Assembly (NCBI RefSeq): GCF_018736045.1
Contig: NZ_CP076132.1
Location: 1,535,501 to 1,599,500 of the forward strand
Direction of reading: 5' to 3'
Origin: Flammeovirga yaeyamensis
GTDB lineage: Bacteria > Bacteroidota > Bacteroidia > Cytophagales > Flammeovirgaceae
Length of the DNA: 64,000 bases
Shown here: piece after piece, positions 59,918 to 64,000 of the stretch
Layout of the letters: each line of letters opens with the position of its first letter
Numbering within the stretch: position 1 is the first letter of the stretch
The notes under the pieces: generated by a model
Seen by the model: only the letters and a program-made list of their open reading frames with translations
What the model was told of the DNA's origin: nothing
The model's database searches: none
Translations under genes and position numbers: made by a program

Positions 59918-62900
59918 CTAATCCACCATCACAAAAGCTCCCCAATAATAAGGATTTGGATATGTTTTTATCACTTCTTTTTGGGCAAGGCGAAAGGCAA
60001 CAGTTTTGTCTTTCGTCTTGATCCACTGTCTATAAAATTCATTCATCAAAAGCTGGGTAGCGTAATCATCTACACTCCATAAACTCATAATGATGGTGTT
60101 CACTCCGGCAATACTAAATGCATATTGCAAGCCTGAAATACCATCGCCTGAAGTAATATCAGATACTCCGCTTTGGCAAGCAGACAAGACCAATAATTCG
60201 GTATCTTTTAGATTCAATCCTTTTACCTCATAGGCCGTAAGTATACCATCATTTCCCTCATCATATATCTCTTTTAGATCCTTTTCATTTTTAAAAGTGA
60301 TCTCCGAAAAGAACAATCCTGATTTTAATAAAGGACTGCTAATGATCGGATTTTTTAGTTGATCCAAATAAAAACCATGGGTAGCCAAGTGGATAATGTA
60401 GGGAGAGGTGTGAATGTTTTTTACATTTTTTTCAGTAGCATTCAATTTGTTTAAAGTCACCACATTCCAATCATGTTCCTTAAATAATTCTGCCGTGTTT
60501 TGAATCTCTTTTGCTGTTCCAGGTAAATTATAGAGGTTGAAATAATAAGCTTGACGAGTATTCTCATCTGTATTTCCTCTTGTCGAGGCCACTTCCTCCA
60601 CTTGGAAAACCGGGTCGCCCACCAATATGATTTCTTTATTGATGACCTTCTTTTCTTTTTGAAGATGAATGTCTGCTGTACTCATCACAAGGTGGATGTT
60701 TTCCTCGTCGATCATGTATTTTTTAGTCTCAGGGTTGGTGAGAATATTTAGATTGATGGAGTTATAAATCCCATCATTACTCAAATAGATTTTATCGCTT
60801 TTGATGCCTAGATCATCGATTACTTTTCTGATTGGTTTCCAATAAAAATCGTACGCATTGATATTTCTTTTTGGTTCATCAGTCACTATCAGCGATCTTG
60901 TTTTCATGGTGACTATCTGATGATAATAATCTAAAACATCCACCTCTAAGATCTTTGCATTACCAATTGGGACGAACTTAGGGCGTTCTAACTCTTTAGA
61001 AATGATGACGGCTCCATAGGAAACTTTAGTGTCAATAATATTTTTAAGCTTAATGATTTCAATGGCTATTTCTCCATTTTTTAAACGCTCTTGTGTGCTT
61101 TGCCAAGTAAGGTCTTGGTTTAAAACGGAAGAATCGTTTTTATCATAAGTAGCGTACACCAACGATTTCTCTAGATTATTGATTCGGTCAGAAATGCCAT
61201 AGCAATCGAAATCAATTTTTTTCCTTTCCTCTACAGAGAAAAAATTAGCCGTAGCTAGTTGAGATTTGAGTTTTTTTAAACTGTTAGTATAGTTGGTGAA
61301 TTCTACTTTTTGTCGGTATTTACTCAGCATCTTAATGTTCTCTTTTCGCTGAATAGATTCCTTCAAAAAGTATTTACGGTAATTGACTTGTAAGTCGTAA
61401 CACTTCTCCCTCATAAGCGAAGACCTCATGCCCTGATCTGTCGTCATTAAGCTAAAGAAATAAGTAAATACAGCACTGGAATGATGTATAAAATTAATTT
61501 TCTCGTCCTCGCTGGTAAAGATCAATTGTTCGTTCAACTGTTTGAACTTTAAATCGACCGCATCCAAAATCATTTTTTCGGCCAAATCCCATTTACCAAG
61601 CATAGAGTTGGTATAGGCCATTTTACTAATGATTGTAGGTTTATGAATGGATAAATTATCGAATGTATTTTCTAAAGTCTTGAGCTCATTATAGGCCAAT
61701 TCATATTCTTTTTTTGAATTTAGAATATCTACTTTCTTAAATTTGATTTGCAATCTGATGTAATACTTCACATCAATCTCCAGTGCATCAGCTAATTTTT
61801 CTGCTGATTGATAATTTCTGAAAGCTTTATCAAATGATGAGGTGTTAAAGTGATAGTCGCCCAATAGTTGTTGGGTTTTAATCAACAAAGAATGGGAGTT
61901 ATTTAATAACTTTTTGATGTCACTTTCAAGTGTCACCACTTTATCGGTAATATCAATTGTTGGATTTTGATACAATTCGCATTTATACAAAACAGTCTGT
62001 ACCAAATAACCTACAGCACTATTATCAAGCTTTCGTCGCTTAAGAAAAGCCAATTCTCTTTCACAGAGTGTCCTCGCATCTGAAAATCTACCGACCATAA
62101 GGAACAGTTCAGATAAAGAACAAAGTGCTTCTGTATAGTGCTGAGTGAAGAATATTTTTTCTTGTAAAACAATGGAAAGAAGCTCGGTAAATCTTAATTC
62201 CGATTGCACATATTCTCCTTTTATTAAATGTATTTCTCCTCGAAGTCTTAGTTCGAAAAAGCGGAGTTCTAGATCGTAGGATTGAATGTGTTCCCCTTTT
62301 TCTAAGTAATGGGAAGCCGTTTTTGTATTCCCCTTTTTTAAGTAAATATCGGATAGATGTAAGTAGGCTTCTTTTAATAATAGAGGGTCGCCATCGACAT
62401 GGTCGAATTTATCGACCACCAACTTAAAGTACTCTTCGGATTGTGGAAATTTATTTTCCTCTTTATATACATCTGCAAGTTTGAAATACACTTTTAGGGT
62501 GGTAATATGATTTTGCCCAAATATCTCTTTTCTTAAGGTTAGGCACTTATTGTAGTGCTTTTCGGACAATTTAAATTGTCCTTGCATATAGTATGCATCA
62601 CCTATAGTAGAGAGTAAATCAAGGTAACTGGGGTTTCTTTCTCTCCCTTTTGACTCATAAGTCTCTTTTAACTCGGTGAGTGTTTTAATCACATCAAAAT
62701 TCTTGTTGTAAGAAGCAATAAACATATTGGCCATGTGTAATTGAATCCATTCATCATCAATGGAATTTTCGAAACCGATACGTTCTTTTTCATGATTGAA
62801 ATTCTGAATTCTACTTTTTATAAACAGCTTTTCACTCTCTTCATATTCTTTAAAATTCTGATGTATGATGGCTCTATTGATGGAGCAATAAATATTATCG

Positions 62901-63352
62901 GGATGCTCTTTTGATAAAGTTTTAATGTAGATCATCTCAGCCTCATCGACTAATGAAATAGCTTGAAATGTCTGATCGAGCATGAGTAAACAGAAGGCTT
63001 TATAATTAAGGGCCAATGCATAGTCAGGGTAGAGCCAACCAGAAGCTTTGTTCATAATTTCTAAAGCTCTGTCGATTTGCTTAATGGCAGTGGAATATTC
63101 ATGGCGGATAATGGCTTGTTCGGTAGAAACGATCAAAGGGATAACCACTTCGATACTTTCGTTGCCATATTTTTGGACGGATTGGTTGATCCATTGTTTG
63201 GATATGTCTTTAGCCTCCCAAATCTTACCTTCTTCTTGGAGCTGGTGGATGAGTTGGGGAGAGTAGTCTTTATTTTTTTGTGCTAATGAGATTGGAGTAT
63301 TTATAAAATAAAGAAAATAACTACAGAGTATAAGTAGAGAATTAGGTTTCAA
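59918..63352 (-). CDS. exported TPR-CHAT protease-like protein
   Basis: 1144 aa. The signal peptide (1-25, SLAQ) is unusual for a CHAT protein and implies periplasmic or surface location. Many TPR-type repeats run from about 70 to 640 ('ALALNYKAFCLLMLDQTFQAISLVDEAEMIY', 'SYLDLLSTIGDAYYMQGQFKLSEKHYNKCLTLRKEIFGQNH'). A charged helical part leads to the CHAT domain (about 860-1144) with catalytic His in 'IIHLATHGFYLD' (about 988) and Cys in 'LVLSACQSGVSDITSGDGISGLQYAFSIAGV' (about 1056), and the final 'NPYYWGAFVMVD'. It is a caspase-like cysteine peptidase fold. Its stop codon abuts the stop codon of the PorE-like gene with no base between. The target is unknown. Confidence 0.9.
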   Translation of the reverse strand: MKPNSLLILCSYFLYFINTPISLAQKNKDYSPQLIHQLQEEGKIWEAKDISKQWINQSVQKYGNESIEVVIPLIVSTEQAIIRHEYSTAIKQIDRALEIMNKASGWLYPDYALALNYKAFCLLMLDQTFQAISLVDEAEMIYIKTLSKEHPDNIYCSINRAIIHQNFKEYEESEKLFIKSRIQNFNHEKERIGFENSIDDEWIQLHMANMFIASYNKNFDVIKTLTELKETYESKGRERNPSYLDLLSTIGDAYYMQGQFKLSEKHYNKCLTLRKEIFGQNHITTLKVYFKLADVYKEENKFPQSEEYFKLVVDKFDHVDGDPLLLKEAYLHLSDIYLKKGNTKTASHYLEKGEHIQSYDLELRFFELRLRGEIHLIKGEYVQSELRFTELLSIVLQEKIFFTQHYTEALCSLSELFLMVGRFSDARTLCERELAFLKRRKLDNSAVGYLVQTVLYKCELYQNPTIDITDKVVTLESDIKKLLNNSHSLLIKTQQLLGDYHFNTSSFDKAFRNYQSAEKLADALEIDVKYYIRLQIKFKKVDILNSKKEYELAYNELKTLENTFDNLSIHKPTIISKMAYTNSMLGKWDLAEKMILDAVDLKFKQLNEQLIFTSEDEKINFIHHSSAVFTYFFSLMTTDQGMRSSLMREKCYDLQVNYRKYFLKESIQRKENIKMLSKYRQKVEFTNYTNSLKKLKSQLATANFFSVEERKKIDFDCYGISDRINNLEKSLVYATYDKNDSSVLNQDLTWQSTQERLKNGEIAIEIIKLKNIIDTKVSYGAVIISKELERPKFVPIGNAKILEVDVLDYYHQIVTMKTRSLIVTDEPKRNINAYDFYWKPIRKVIDDLGIKSDKIYLSNDGIYNSINLNILTNPETKKYMIDEENIHLVMSTADIHLQKEKKVINKEIILVGDPVFQVEEVASTRGNTDENTRQAYYFNLYNLPGTAKEIQNTAELFKEHDWNVVTLNKLNATEKNVKNIHTSPYIIHLATHGFYLDQLKNPIISSPLLKSGLFFSEITFKNEKDLKEIYDEGNDGILTAYEVKGLNLKDTELLVLSACQSGVSDITSGDGISGLQYAFSIAGVNTIIMSLWSVDDYATQLLMNEFYRQWIKTKDKTVAFRLAQKEVIKTYPNPYYWGAFVMVD

Positions 63353-63448
63353 GGGGCAGAAAGTGTTATTTATAGATCTACCTTAATTTAAAAAAACTTC
63401 TTGATATAAAGGTAACTATGTAAGTTTGAGTGTGTTATTGATTAATTA

Positions 63449-63486
63449 AAAAAAGGGACCGTCACCAAAAGTAACAGCCCCTTTTA
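63449..63486 (-). terminator. terminator of the META-domain gene
   Basis: AAAAGGGACCGTCACC pairs with GTAACAGCCCCTTTT allowing G-U pairs around AAAA. On the minus strand it is followed by a T-run (the A-run at 63447-63454). Confidence 0.65.
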
Positions 63487-63527
63487 CATGGGTATTTTGA
63501 AGCACCCATATCTATTTTAATCTCTAA

Positions 63528-64000
63528 TTATTTCTTTTTCGCCTTTAAGATCACTTGCTTTCCAGAAAGTAATTGTAACTCACCATCAACAATTTGATAG
63601 TTGTCAACAAGATCAATCTTAGCAAAGAAAACGTGCTCTACTTCATTGTTAGCACACATTTTTCTTGTTGCCATTAATGGTCCAACTTTGATGTCATATG
63701 AATAAGCATCTAATTTTACTTTCCCATTAAAGTTGTTACAGCTACCGCTTCCGCTAGCGTCTCCATCTTTGCTGATCATAATATTAGGGACATTTCCATT
63801 GAAATCGTCTACAACTTCGATGAAAGTGAATTCCCAGTTTTTATAAAGATCTCTATGGTTTACACCACGCTTTGCAGTAACAAGAACTTCATCGTCCTTT
63901 TTTAGTGTAATCATATCACCATCGATATCAAATTTATTGAAGTTCTCTAAGATCTTACCTAAAGCTCTTTCTTGTTCTGCTACTTCTTCACAGAACATCA
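63528..64000 (-). CDS. META (HslJ-like) domain protein, C-terminal part (N-terminus cut by the window)
   Basis: 157 codons visible, open to the edge. Residues from 'NWEFTFIEVVDDFNGNVPNIMISKDGDASGSGSCNNFNGKVKLDAYSYDIKVGPLMATRKMCANNEVEHVFFAKI' to 'ELQLLSGKQVILKAKKK' are a complete META domain. The leading 'MFCEEVAEQERALGKILENFNKFDIDGDMITLKKDDEVLVTAKR' is the end of a preceding META domain, so the full protein has at least two in tandem. HslJ-type META proteins are usually outer-membrane or periplasmic and stress-linked. The start codon is outside the window. Confidence 0.88.
   Translation of the reverse strand, partial: MFCEEVAEQERALGKILENFNKFDIDGDMITLKKDDEVLVTAKRGVNHRDLYKNWEFTFIEVVDDFNGNVPNIMISKDGDASGSGSCNNFNGKVKLDAYSYDIKVGPLMATRKMCANNEVEHVFFAKIDLVDNYQIVDGELQLLSGKQVILKAKKK

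Noticed and set aside
1-64000. tRNA, rRNA or insertion-sequence transposase genes
   Set aside because: I looked for tRNA-like cloverleaf and transposase frames and found none I could support.

Overview
The window reads as a chromosome segment of a low-GC, marine-type Bacteroidota, most likely order Cytophagales and possibly Flammeovirga-like (my inference from gene content, not from any search). Supporting signs are two SusC/Oar-type TonB-dependent receptors, one paired with a DUF4249 lipoprotein, a gliding ABC-transporter ATPase (GldA), a giant type IX secretion (T9SS) substrate with a type B sorting domain next to PorP/SprF and PorE-like genes, a SiaB/SiaC pair, a TPR-CHAT protein, and near absence of Shine-Dalgarno sequences. 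A few -7 boxes fit the Bacteroidota TAnnTTTG form.

Layout. 1-4.7 kb: start of a Crp-like gene (cut by the window edge), then a MarR / FMN-reductase / pirin / MATE-pump operon with a candidate shared MarR operator, bracketed by an inverted pair of ~67-bp repeats, then another Crp-like regulator. 4.7-11.1 kb: an LpxL-type acyltransferase, a TonB receptor with an exported phosphodiesterase, and a third Crp-like regulator. 11.3-14.6 kb: two tandem SlyD-like prolyl isomerases, YwbE and a DEAD-box RNA helicase.

14.6-26.2 kb is a clearly accessory, AT-rich defence/immunity island. It opens with a TIR-winged-helix gene and a SLATT/DUF4231 membrane gene, inserted between the intact helicase and a second, diverged copy of the helicase 3' end with its terminator. 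It continues with an unknown membrane-anchored gene tightly bracketed by an 11-bp inverted repeat, a DUF2971 gene, a Gabija-like pair (OLD-family ATPase-TOPRIM nuclease plus UvrD-like helicase, overlapping), a CoiA-like nuclease, an orphan Imm70 immunity gene and several unknown genes with long structured spacers that look cassette-like.

26.5-28.7 kb: a penicillin-acylase-type hydrolase followed by six tandem ~148-bp units, each carrying a 21-bp near-palindrome. 28.7-41.5 kb: hpt, an uncharacterised three-gene operon, the second TonB receptor with DUF4249, an XRE/IrrE-like regulator, hisE, thioredoxin, a degenerate TrpF-like protein, xerD and siaC/siaB. 41.8-50.9 kb: DUF1573-DUF4340-murI, an M28 peptidase, MORN and DUF2490 proteins, gldA, a SelW-like protein and a lactonase. 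51-59.9 kb: the T9SS type B cluster. 59.9-64 kb: the TPR-CHAT protein and a tandem-META-domain protein cut by the window edge.

The core genes are ordinary for the phylum. The best candidates for new biology are the TIR-SLATT module in its duplicated-helicase-tail setting, the Gabija-like pair with an extra CoiA-like nuclease, the cassette-like spacer structures, the palindromic tandem array, and the three-gene operon at 29.5-31.5 kb.
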